Assembly (NCBI GenBank): GCA_002388665.1
Contig: DGMY01000005.1
Span: 1 to 45,047, forward strand
Source of the DNA: Opitutia bacterium UBA4506
GTDB lineage: Bacteria > Verrucomicrobiota > Verrucomicrobiia > Opitutales > Puniceicoccaceae
Length of the DNA: 45,047 nucleotides
Direction of reading: 5' to 3'
In this document: positions 1 to 9,500 of the stretch, in pieces
Layout: each line of letters begins with the position of its first letter
Numbering within the stretch: the stretch's first letter is position 1
Position numbers and translations under genes: made by a program
The notes under the pieces: generated by a model
Seen by the model: the letters and a program-made list of their open reading frames with translations, nothing else
Database searches by the model: none
Told to the model about the DNA's origin: nothing

Positions 1-59
1 GTTCGGCTCATCAAATGATAATAAGCAGTCTCCCCCAATACCTTTCGTCTCCGACTCAT
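1..59 (-). CDS. RAYT-type Y1 transposase, N-terminal fragment cut by window edge
   Basis: The ATG at 59-57 opens a frame running off the left edge. Its first 19 residues include RRKVLGETAYYHLMSR, the same N-terminus as the complete transposase at 25056-26006. An in-frame TAG four codons upstream of the ATG supports this start. Family knowledge: these single-strand HUH/Y1 transposases act on REP-like hairpins and usually occur as scattered single copies. Only the start is visible, so whether this copy is intact is unknown. Its leader shares a motif and exact spacing with the other copy (see 91-110). Confidence 0.8.
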   Translation of the reverse strand, partial: MSRRRKVLGETAYYHLMSR

Positions 60-90
60 GCTCCAAAACTACCACTCCGCACCGGCCTCC

Positions 91-110
91 GTCAATACTA
101 ATTTGTCTGA
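91..110 (-). promoter_or_regulatory. Conserved transposase leader: TCAGACAAA then TTGAC
   Basis: Read on the minus strand, TCAGACAAA begins at 110, TTGAC begins 15 nt later, and the transposase ATG lies 51 nt after the first T. The complete transposase has the same two elements at identical spacings (26038-26058). TTGAC could be a -35 box and TCAGACAAA a transposase- or host-recognised site; both roles are inference. Confidence 0.5.
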
Positions 111-135
111 TCTATATTCTGGGGATACAAAGGTT

Positions 136-282
136 TTAATCCAGATCCTTTGGGTCGATTTCGAAGCCGTGCATGTGCTCGGTCTCTCCCCGGGTGGTTA
201 ATACTTTCCACAGGCACCAGATAAAGAGCGTTGTGACGCTCCCTATCGAGATAGACATAACAATCCAACCACTGATACTCAT
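136..282 (-). CDS. Small membrane partner of NSS transporter (MetS-like), 48 aa
   Basis: This short frame encodes 48 residues: one hydrophobic helix (about residues 4-28, including GWIVMSISIG and LFIWCLWKVL) followed by a charged tail ending DPKDLD. Its ATG overlaps the TGA of the upstream symporter as ATGA, so the two should be translationally coupled. In Corynebacterium MetPS, an NSS-family importer (MetP) needs a roughly 60-residue single-helix protein (MetS) encoded directly downstream; position, size and topology here match. The assignment rests on those features, not sequence identity. A longer frame at 98-358 in another register covers the same DNA and is judged a shadow. Confidence 0.72.
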   Translation of the reverse strand: MSISGWIVMSISIGSVTTLFIWCLWKVLTTRGETEHMHGFEIDPKDLD

Positions 283-2045
283 AAGCCGTCTCCCCTGGAT
301 TCTGCTTCACTGATTTTGCTGCGAACCATCCTCTTCGCAGGAACAAGTAGAATTCCAAAAATAAATAGGGATAGAATGATGCCTACGCCTATCCAAGAGA
401 CCAACTGGGGTTCTATGAATAAGTCTTTCACTCTCGGGCTGATTTTTGATTCTCCGCCATCGAAACGGAAACCCAGCACGCTCTGATAGAACCATCCGGT
501 AAAAATTAGGATAAGGAAGGTTGGCGTTACAAATTTGATAATAAATCCAAATATTTTCGGAATTCCTATCGCCGATCCTTTCTGGGCTTCTTGGATTCCT
601 CGTTTCACACCGATCACCCAGGCGAATAAGACGACCTGAATGAATGCGAGGAACACCATCAACAGGTTTGTGACCCAAAAGTCCAGGGTATCGAGCAACC
701 TGAGATCGGCGCTGAAATAGATTACCAAGAGGCCCCCTATTCCGGTGATCAGGCCCAGCAGGACGACTGACATTCGCCGATTCATCGAGAGTGCATCTTC
801 CAGATAGGCAATCCCTGGCTGGAGCATGGATATCGAACTTGTCACGGCGGCTAGGAAGAGGAGGAAGAAGAAGGCGAAGCCGAAAAATTGTCCGGCGGGC
901 ATTTCTCCGAAGACCATGGGAAGGACCGTAAAACCGACTCCGAAGGTGGTTAACCCCATAGAAGCCAAACCGGCCACTCCAAAAAATGCGACACCCGCGG
1001 GTATGCTAATAAGGCCTCCGATACCTACCTCACAAAACTCGTTTGCACTGGAAGCGGCCAGAGAACTCAGGACTACATCATCTCTTCTTCTTAAATAACT
1101 TGAATAGGTTATGATCACCCCGAAGCCGACAGATAGGGTGAAAAATATCTGTCCAGCGGCCGCTAGCCACAGATCCGGTTCTGACAGCTGCCCAATGATC
1201 CCCTTATTCACCAGACGATACTTTTCAGGATCCGCATCGACTTTCATTTGGGCCAAGCTGATATTTTTTGCAGCAACGACCTCATTCGCATTTTCAGAAT
1301 CCCAGCCCATGGGGTCACCACCATCATCGAAGGTACGTTCTTCGAGGAAAGTCTTTGTCGGATTCCACATAAAGCCCAGACCCGTCTCGACATTCCGATC
1401 CGGAAAATCTGCATCCGGTGTTCCGAGTGTGAGCACGCGGACCAAGACAATAATTGCTACGATGACGAGCGTAGGCATCGCATACTTACAAAACCACTCA
1501 ATCCCTTTCGCGATACCTCGGTAGATCAGAATAAAATTGAGAGCAAAAACGGCGATAAAATACACCCCTACATGCTTCACATCGAAATGGAGCGCAGAAC
1601 CGTCCGTATCGATCCCAACTAAACTTCCGAAAAAATCTTTCGCCTCGCTGGTTTGGTCAAAACCCATCACGCCTCTGAGGTAGTTGACCGCGTAGGCGAG
1701 GCACCACGCCTCAATTACCACGTAATACATATAGATGCAGACGGGAATAACGAAGGCAACGACCCCTAAATAGCGGGCCCCCATCCAATGACTCACAGAG
1801 CTAAAAATGCCTGGTGCACTATTAAAACCATAGCGTCCCCCGGCACGTCCCATCGTCCATTCCACCCAGCACACTGGCAACCCGACCAGAACAAACGACA
1901 CGAAGTAAGCGATCATGAATGCTCCTCCCCCGAATTCGGCAACCTGACCTGGAAATCGAAGAAAGTTACCCAGCCCAACAGCACTTCCGGCAACGGCAAG
2001 GATCACACCCAACCGGGAAGTCCATGTCTCTTTTTGCAAACCCAT
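279..2045 (-). CDS. Sodium-dependent transporter, NSS (neurotransmitter:sodium symporter) family
   Basis: The 588-residue inner-membrane protein opens with the NSS signature: SRLGVILAVAGSAVGLGN, then LRFPGQVAEFGGGAF, which carries the first sodium/substrate-binding unwound helix. At least eleven hydrophobic segments follow. Family members import amino acids or related amines with sodium. It is longer than LeuT (about 515), mostly through an extracellular insertion near residues 220-290 rich in charged residues; similar loops occur in bacterial MetP-like members. Substrate cannot be read from sequence. The overlapping small membrane gene downstream supports a MetPS-like two-subunit importer. 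Confidence 0.93.
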   Translation of the reverse strand: MGLQKETWTSRLGVILAVAGSAVGLGNFLRFPGQVAEFGGGAFMIAYFVSFVLVGLPVCWVEWTMGRAGGRYGFNSAPGIFSSVSHWMGARYLGVVAFVIPVCIYMYYVVIEAWCLAYAVNYLRGVMGFDQTSEAKDFFGSLVGIDTDGSALHFDVKHVGVYFIAVFALNFILIYRGIAKGIEWFCKYAMPTLVIVAIIVLVRVLTLGTPDADFPDRNVETGLGFMWNPTKTFLEERTFDDGGDPMGWDSENANEVVAAKNISLAQMKVDADPEKYRLVNKGIIGQLSEPDLWLAAAGQIFFTLSVGFGVIITYSSYLRRRDDVVLSSLAASSANEFCEVGIGGLISIPAGVAFFGVAGLASMGLTTFGVGFTVLPMVFGEMPAGQFFGFAFFFLLFLAAVTSSISMLQPGIAYLEDALSMNRRMSVVLLGLITGIGGLLVIYFSADLRLLDTLDFWVTNLLMVFLAFIQVVLFAWVIGVKRGIQEAQKGSAIGIPKIFGFIIKFVTPTFLILIFTGWFYQSVLGFRFDGGESKISPRVKDLFIEPQLVSWIGVGIILSLFIFGILLVPAKRMVRSKISEAESRGDGL

Positions 2046-2070
2046 GGAGTCCTAATAAAACGGAACTCCA
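2045..2070 (-). promoter_or_regulatory. Inverted repeat around the symporter ribosome-binding region
   Basis: TGGAGT (2070-2065 on the minus strand) and ACTCCA (2050-2045) can pair, placing an AGGA ribosome-binding sequence in the 14-nt loop and the A of the start codon in the stem. It could modulate initiation, or be chance; six base pairs is weak. Confidence 0.3.
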
Positions 2071-2176
2071 CTCCGCAAACAAGCCCTTACCCAGCGCTAC
2101 AAAGCAAAATCCCCGAGCGATGAAAGGGCCTAAAACGGGCGCGAAGCCACCCACAATGTGGGCATCATTTCATCGA

Positions 2177-3454
2177 TTAAAATGCTGCTCCGAGACTCAG
2201 CGAGAAGAGATTGAGGTTGCTCTTCATTTTTCCAGAGACACCAGCAACCGTCGTGGTCCGGTCTTCGTACAGAACATACGAATATCCGAAGCCCACATAC
2301 CACATCTCCCACTTCTTGGTCAGTCCCACCGTAAACGCGTTCTGGTCCGCATCCGGAATGGTAGTGCTCAGTGTATTGTCCGGAATCGGGCTTTCAAAAT
2401 ACTGATAACTGCCATGAAGCCGAAGCCCGTCACCAAAGTCATAGCGAAGGCTGAGGCCGAGAGTGTACGAATCTTTCCAATCTTGCTGAATCACATTATT
2501 TCCACCGAACAAGGCCGTGTTCTGCCCAAAATCAAGGTTCAGTTCGTCGAAAGACGAGAAGCCGACCCACTCGAACTGAACTTCCGCCACTAGAGCCTCT
2601 GTAATCTTGCGGCCATACCCCAATCCAAATATCTGTGGAAAAGTAATCTCGGTATGAGCATCACCGTTCTCAGTAAATCCTAACGCCTGCGCCTCTGGAG
2701 TGAGATTTCCTATGCTCCCATCACCGGAGTAATCGACGGGGATCTCGGAACGCCAAGTAGCGACCAATCGATCCTTCTCCGTAACATCCCAAGTCACCGC
2801 GAGATTGGCGCCGACGCCCCAACCATCCATATCTGTTTCGGCCACAGTTTCTGCCGAGACCAACTGCAAGCCCGCAAGACCGACCGGGGGGAAGAACTGT
2901 TCCAACTTCAGTCTGGAATACATCAGGTCCAAACCTCCTGCGATCGAGACGCTCTCATTCACCCTATAGGCAACGTTCGGATTGATACGGACCGTTAGCA
3001 ATTCGCTCGAATACGGCGCAGTATACCGCAAGATGCCGCCGGGAGCAAAAGCGCCCGTCTGTTCCCATTCGGCTCCCAGCCCGAAAGGTACGGAAACCCC
3101 TAACCCAATGACTAACTTCTCATTGGAAGTGGGAAATACAACAAACGCATTGGGAAGAAATTTGAGAGGATCGTCCGACTTGGCCTTCTGGCCATTCGAA
3201 TATTCGACCTCGTTGGTAAAATAAACGAACGCTGGGGCAAGGAGGACTTCCGTCTTCTCGAAATCAGCCAAATTCGCAGGGTTTTCCGTCACCGCACTCG
3301 CATCATCGATGAAAGCGAGCCGCCCCCCTGATTGACCCAGAGCATAGGCACCTGGCGCCGCATTTCGGAAGCCCTCGGCGTTCAAAACCGAAGCAGCTGA
3401 CATTAAGTAAAAAAAGGATAAAACTGGCAAAAAGCCACGATTCAGAAATCGCAT
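2177..3454 (-). CDS. FadL/TodX-type outer-membrane beta-barrel transporter
   Basis: The 425-residue protein starts at the ATG directly before a signal peptide (residues 1 to about 21, ending SVLNA). The mature N-terminus resembles the FadL hatch: GFRNAAPGAYALGQSGGRLAF, then DDASAVTENPANLA, the family's NPA-containing segment. Alternating barrel strands follow and the chain ends in aromatic F (SLGAAF), as usual for outer-membrane porins. FadL proteins pass long-chain fatty acids and other hydrophobic molecules across the outer membrane. An upstream in-frame extension to 3559 is rejected because it would bury the signal peptide. The gene is divergent from the PKS with about 90 bp between starts, suggesting shared regulation and possibly traffic of a lipid product. 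Confidence 0.88.
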   Translation of the reverse strand: MRFLNRGFLPVLSFFYLMSAASVLNAEGFRNAAPGAYALGQSGGRLAFIDDASAVTENPANLADFEKTEVLLAPAFVYFTNEVEYSNGQKAKSDDPLKFLPNAFVVFPTSNEKLVIGLGVSVPFGLGAEWEQTGAFAPGGILRYTAPYSSELLTVRINPNVAYRVNESVSIAGGLDLMYSRLKLEQFFPPVGLAGLQLVSAETVAETDMDGWGVGANLAVTWDVTEKDRLVATWRSEIPVDYSGDGSIGNLTPEAQALGFTENGDAHTEITFPQIFGLGYGRKITEALVAEVQFEWVGFSSFDELNLDFGQNTALFGGNNVIQQDWKDSYTLGLSLRYDFGDGLRLHGSYQYFESPIPDNTLSTTIPDADQNAFTVGLTKKWEMWYVGFGYSYVLYEDRTTTVAGVSGKMKSNLNLFSLSLGAAF

Positions 3455-3547
3455 GATTGTGACTATGGGGATAAACCCCACAATATACAATCTTTGAAAT
3501 ACCTCACTTTTACGTTCGTTTTCAAAACACGACTTGGATCCTGATAG
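3455..3547. promoter_or_regulatory. Divergent fadL-type/PKS promoter region with two dyads
   Basis: A nested dyad sits next to the FadL-type start codon: ATTGTG (3456-3461) pairs with CACAAT (3479-3484), enclosing TGGGG (3466-3470) and CCCCA (3476-3480) around ATAAA. A second dyad, TTTGAAA (3493-3499) and TTTCAAA (3520-3526), lies nearer the PKS. Either could be an operator shared by the divergent genes, or the first could be a leader hairpin in the FadL-type mRNA. No clear -10/-35 pair was assigned. Confidence 0.45.
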
Positions 3548-6500
3548 ATGCCTCAACAAATCGCGATCATTGGAATTGGCCTACGGCTTCCCCCTTCCTG
3601 TGACACTCCGGACTCCTTTTGGAAATTTCTCCTATCGGGCGGAGACGCAACCGCGCCAGTTCCGACGGACCGGTGGGACCCACGACGGTTTTACGATGAA
3701 GACACGGATCGACCGGGAAAGTCCTATGTAGCAAAAGGTGGATTTCTCCAACAGAACGTGCGCACCTTTGATCCGATGGCGTTCGGCATGTCTCCGCGTG
3801 AAGCGCAAGGTATCGATCCCCAGCAACGACTTCTGCTCGAAACCGCCTGGGAAGCATTTGAAGATGGAGGAATCCCGCTCGAATCGCTGGAGAACTCACC
3901 AACCGGGGTATTTCTCGGAGGATTCTGCCTCGATCACCTCATCCATATCGCGCAACCCTCCAACCGAATACTAGCTGGTTCCCATTCGGCGACAAGTGCG
4001 TCGATGACCATTCTAGCCAACCGTTTATCCTACGCGTTCAACCTACGGGGCCCAAGCTTCACCCTCGACACAGCCTGCTCGTCATCACTCGTGGCACTGC
4101 ACTGTGCCTGCAAATCGATCGAAACCGGAGAGTGCGAAATGGCACTCGCCGGAGGCTCAAACGTCATGATGCGGCCAGAGTACCCGATCATGATGAGCAA
4201 GGGACAATTCCTCTCCTGGCACGGAAATTGTAGAGCATTTGATGATACAGCCGCGGGATATGTGCGCGGTGAAGGGGCCGGAATCGTGCTTCTGAAGCCT
4301 CTTCAAAAGGCGATCGCCGACGCGGATTCAATCTATGCCGTGATTCAGGGGACAGGCTCCAACCAGGATGGCCGCACCTCGGGAATTTCGCTTCCAAACA
4401 GCTTTGCTCAGGAAGAACTGATGCAACGAGTCTACAAACAGGCAGGTATTTCACCCGCGGAAGTCGACTACGTCGAGGCTCACGGAACAGGGACCCAGGC
4501 AGGAGACCCGGCCGAGGCCCGCGCACTTCACTCGAACTTCGCGAAAGGTAGACCAATCGACCGCCCGCTCCGGGTAGGTTCAGTCAAAACAAACATTGGC
4601 CACCTAGAAGCCGCAGCCGGGATCGCCGGCGTGATCAAAACTGCTCTCATTCTCAAACATCGGAAAGTCCCCCAAAACCTCCACTTCAATAATCCGAACC
4701 CAAAGATCCCCTTTTCAGACTACTGCCTTGAGATCGCATCAAAGAGCATCGACCTTCCACCCATTGAGGAGAAGGAAATTCTCTACGCGGGAGTGAACTC
4801 CTTCGGCTACGGAGGAACGAACGCACACGCGATCCTATCCTCCCCACCAAAAGTTAGACACGAAACTGCGGAGGCTAGAGACGCACAGGGAGGGCTGCGA
4901 TTTTTTCCTCTGTCAGCCAGAAGCCCAGAGGCTCTCCACGAAACGGCGGGACGGCTCGCGTTCACCATCCGTCGAAACAAGGAAATGACGGTGGAGGACC
5001 TCCAGTATACGCTGACCCAACGACGTTCACATCTGACCCACCGTGCCGGCATATTCGCGACAGACCTGAAAGACCTCAGGACAAAACTGATGGCCACTTC
5101 CATCGGCGAAGAATCCCGCTCGGTCAGAATCGGCCGCGAATCAACTGCACCCTCCGGAAAGCCCGTATTCGTCTGCACGGGAATGGGCCCGCAATGGTGG
5201 GGAATGGGGCATGAGTTATTTAGGTCTGAACCAATATTTCGGCAGACCCTGGAAGACATCGATAAAGCATTCATCAACGTATCTGGATGGTCGATACGCG
5301 AGGAAATGCTGAAGAGTGAGTCTGACTCACAGATAGCGCGAACCGAGATCGCACAACCCGCAAACTTTGCCATTCAAATCGCTTTGGCACGACTTTTGAG
5401 CTCCTGGGGTGTAGAACCGTCTGCCATCATAGGTCACAGCGTTGGCGAGGTCTCAGCAGCCTACCTCGCTGGAGTGTACACGATGGAGGAAGCGCTCTTG
5501 GTTAGCTATCACCGGAGTCGGCTCCAGGGACAAGAGGCTGGCAAGGGGACCATGCTCGCCGTCGGTCTACCCGAAGACCAGATGGAACCCTACCTTATCG
5601 GATTTCCGGGGGTTTCCATCGCCGCAGTCAATAGCTTCCAATCAGTTACCTTATCGGGCGACCAGAAGAGCCTCGAATCGATTTCATCCCACCTGAAGGA
5701 ACAAGAGATCTTCAATAAGTTTCTACGGGTCGAGGTAGCCTATCACAGCCCCCAGATGGATCCTCTTCGAGAAGAAATCCTAGCCGTACTCGAGACACTG
5801 GACCCGAAACCGCCAAACCTCCCACTCTACTCCACAGTCAGCGGAAACCGTTCGGATGGCACGGAATGGACGAATGAATACTGGTGGCGCAATGTTAGAG
5901 AACCCGTCCGATTCGCCAAGGGGATATCGGCTATGCTTGAGGACGGATACGATCTATTTCTCGAGATCGGCCCTCATCCAGTGCTAGGGAACTCGATTAG
6001 GGAGATCGCAGCTGATTCGGGGCATTCGATGCATTCAGTTCCCTCGCTACGCCGCAAAGAACCAGAACTCGAGAACCTGCAAGTTGCCTTCGCAGACCTC
6101 TACAATGCTGGGGCGAGCCCCGATTGGACGAAAATTTCTTCGCGAGGCAAACTAGTCACCCTGCCCAAGTATCCGTGGCAGCGAAATACCTACTGGAGTG
6201 AATCGGACGAATCGACCATGGACCGAATCGGCCTCGACGGAACGATCTATCTCAATCAGAAGATCGAAGCCCCTCATCCAACATGGGAAGTCGAAATCAA
6301 CCGAAACTTTTTTCCATTCCTACCAGACCACGGCATCCACGACCAAACCGTTTTCCCCGGCATGGGATACGTAGAAGCTGCGCTCGCCTTAGGAAAGGAG
6401 GTATATGGAGAAGAGTCATCCGTTCTAGCCGATGTCGATTTTGAGAAATTTCTCATCATCGACCCAAAGAAGATTCAACTTCTAGTATCCCACATCGACC

Positions 6501-9500
6501 CTGAAACTGGCTCCTTTGAAATTGGAAGTCGCGAGCTGGGCTCCTCGGGAACCACACAACGACATGCTCGTGGTCGAATCAGCCGGAGAGGTGAGGAGAC
6601 TCCTCCAAGTTTCGACCTAGCAGAAGCCAAAGAACTTTGCCGAAAGCCCCTCCCGCTGGATACGATGTATGAGAAGTTGAACCGCAGAGGATTGCTCTAC
6701 GGCCCCACCTTTCGACCCATCACGGAAATCTTCACGGGTCATCAGTGCTTCTTTGCAACACTGGAAACAGAAGTCGACCTGCACCAGGCCGACCACCTCA
6801 TGCATCCTACTTTGCTGGATGCATGCCTACAACCCATCCTCTACATTGCCCGCAAAGACCGCCTTTTTGTCCCGAACGGAATGAAAAGGATGCGATTTTT
6901 CGGTGGATCGGGACGTCGATTTTACGCATTCGGGAGATTACTGAGACAGACCGATTCCTACCTGGAGGGGCAGGTATGGCTTACCGATGAATCGGGGAAC
7001 GCGATCGCCATAATCGAGCAAATGAGTTGCCAGGCGATTGATACGGAAGCGATCAGCAACGACGCACCTTCTACCTACGTACCATTCTGGAAAGAAGAGG
7101 ACCAACCTCGAAAAACGGAAGTCTCGTGTATTCCTCCAGCAATCATTATCGGACATACCAGCTTCTCCGACCCATCTCTCCACCAAGCTCTCGGTGGTCG
7201 CGGCATCGAATGCCTCATGCTCGATGACTCCAAGACTCGTGACCTTTTAGAGAGTAAAATTACCGAGGTCCTTCCGGAAGGCGGTCGAGTGATCATCACC
7301 CTAGGAACAGCAAACCAAAGGGAGACCGCCGACTATGAAAGGATCCTCAAGTGCAATTTGGTATTCCTCGAAATCATACAAGCCATCTCGAAACGTTCGA
7401 GCGCGATGGATCTTACCGTATTAACAAGAGGCGGACAACCATCCGCAGACCCCATTTCCAACGACAACCGCGAAGCCTACTCTCTGCCCGCCCTCGGAAC
7501 CCTCGCCGCAAACGAATCACCATCTGTAAGATTCCGCTCGATTGAACTCGGCACAATGGAAAGCGAGGAATGTGCGAAGAAAGTCTGGCGAGAGATTGCC
7601 AATGGAAGTCTCGGCGAGATCGCATTCCATAAAAATGTTCGATCGGAGAAAACACTACGCCGATCGGATCTGCCCGAAGCACCGGTACGAATGGCCGAGC
7701 AATCCGTCGACGAGCCCATCGCCATGACGCTGAGCGGCGCCCAGAGAATCGAATCCATTTCCTACAGAAACTGTAATCGAAGAGAGCCGGGTGAAAAGGA
7801 AGTTGAAATCCGCATTCATTCTTCGGCCCTCAACTACAAAGACTACCTGAAGGTGGTCGGCCGTCTCAGCACGATAGCGACAAAAGACACCTATTTCGAA
7901 GACTCAATCGGCATGGAGTGCATCGGAGAGGTTGTTCGCGCTGGGAACGGATTTGAACCGGTGATGCAAGTCGGCCAGACCGTAATCGGATTCGCGCAGA
8001 ACGCCTTTTCCTCGTACGCAACTACGCAAGCATCTCTCCTCGTGCCCGCCCCCAGGGAAGCCGGCCCCTGGGCAGCTGGAATCACCGTAGTCTATCTCAC
8101 AGCGGTCCATGGACTAGAGCGGCTAGCAAACCTGTCAAAAGGGGAACGCGTATTAATCCATCAAGCCACTGGCGGCCTGGGCATGGCGGCGATCCAAGTG
8201 GCACGCCGAATTGGTGCCCAAATTTTTGTGACAGCCGGAAGCGAGGAAAAACGCTCCACATTGCGCAGTATGGGAATCGAGCACGTATATGCATCACGCG
8301 ACCTCAGTTTCTCCGAAGGCATCCGTAAAGCTACCAACGGTGAAGGAGTGGACGTAGTCCTCAGCGCGCTGGCTGGCCCCGCCCAACACGAGAGCCTCTC
8401 ACTTCTCAGGTCCGGGGGGCGATTCATCGAAGTAGGCAAAAAAGATATCATCGAAAACTCGGGCCTGCCACTTCGCAGCTTCAATCGGAACATACTATTC
8501 GCCTCAGTGGACATAGATCGATTGATCTTGGAGCGTCCCATACTGATCAAAGAAATGTTGCAAGAGATAGTCGGCCGGTTTGACCGCGGTGAATTCCAAC
8601 CGGACCCCGGCCAACTCTTCCCCGCCAATCAGATACAGCAGGCGTTCCAGCTCATGGCCCAAAGCCAACATCGCGGAAAGATCCTACTCGATTACCGAAA
8701 GGGATCTGTCGACATCCCCTCCTCCCCGAGGCAGCCGGGCAGGATTCGCTCCGACGGGTCCTATTTGGTGACCGGAGGCACGAGCGGGTTTGGCCTCGAA
8801 ACCGCCAAATGGCTCTGCCGACAAGGAGCCGGGCGAGTCATTCTCTTAAGCCGTCGAGGGATGGACTCGGACGGACTCAGAGAGACCCTGAACCTACTAG
8901 ACAGCGAAGACACCGAGATAGTGGTCGAGCAAGGCGACGTCACAGACCCTCTCTCCCTACAACCCACTGCCGCAAAAATGAGCAGCGATGGTTTCACTCC
9001 AGCCGGAGTTATTCACGGAGCAATGGTTTTGGACGACAGCCCACTACTGGATATGGAATCAGCGAAATTCTCCCGAGTGTTCGAGCCCAAGGTGAAGGGA
9101 TTGCTCAACCTCCTCGAGGAACTTCCATCCGCAGAACTAGACTTCTTCTTGTGCTACTCGTCGATCTCTTCACTGATCGGAAATCGCGCACAATCCAACT
9201 ATGTCGCCGCAAACGCCATTCTAGATGCGACCTGCCATGACCTTAGGTCTAAAGGAGTCCCCGCTCTCTCGATCAATTGGGGAGCCCTTTCGGAAAGTGG
9301 AGTCGTTGCCCGATCGAGTGAACTAGGGGGCATCCTGGAGTCAGCCGGCATCACAGGATTGAGCAACCAAGAAGCTCTCACAGTTTTGGAAAAATCCTTA
9401 GCCGCGGACCTCCCTCAAGTGGCGGCGTTCTCCTTGGACTGGGAGAAATGGCAAGACAGTCACCCAGCACTCAATGGGGACCCTCGATTCGCGGAACATG

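Noticed and set aside
98..358. 86-aa minus-strand frame at the left end
   Set aside because: It covers the last part of the symporter and the small partner gene in another register; the 48-aa frame has the ATGA overlap and a membrane helix, this one does not.
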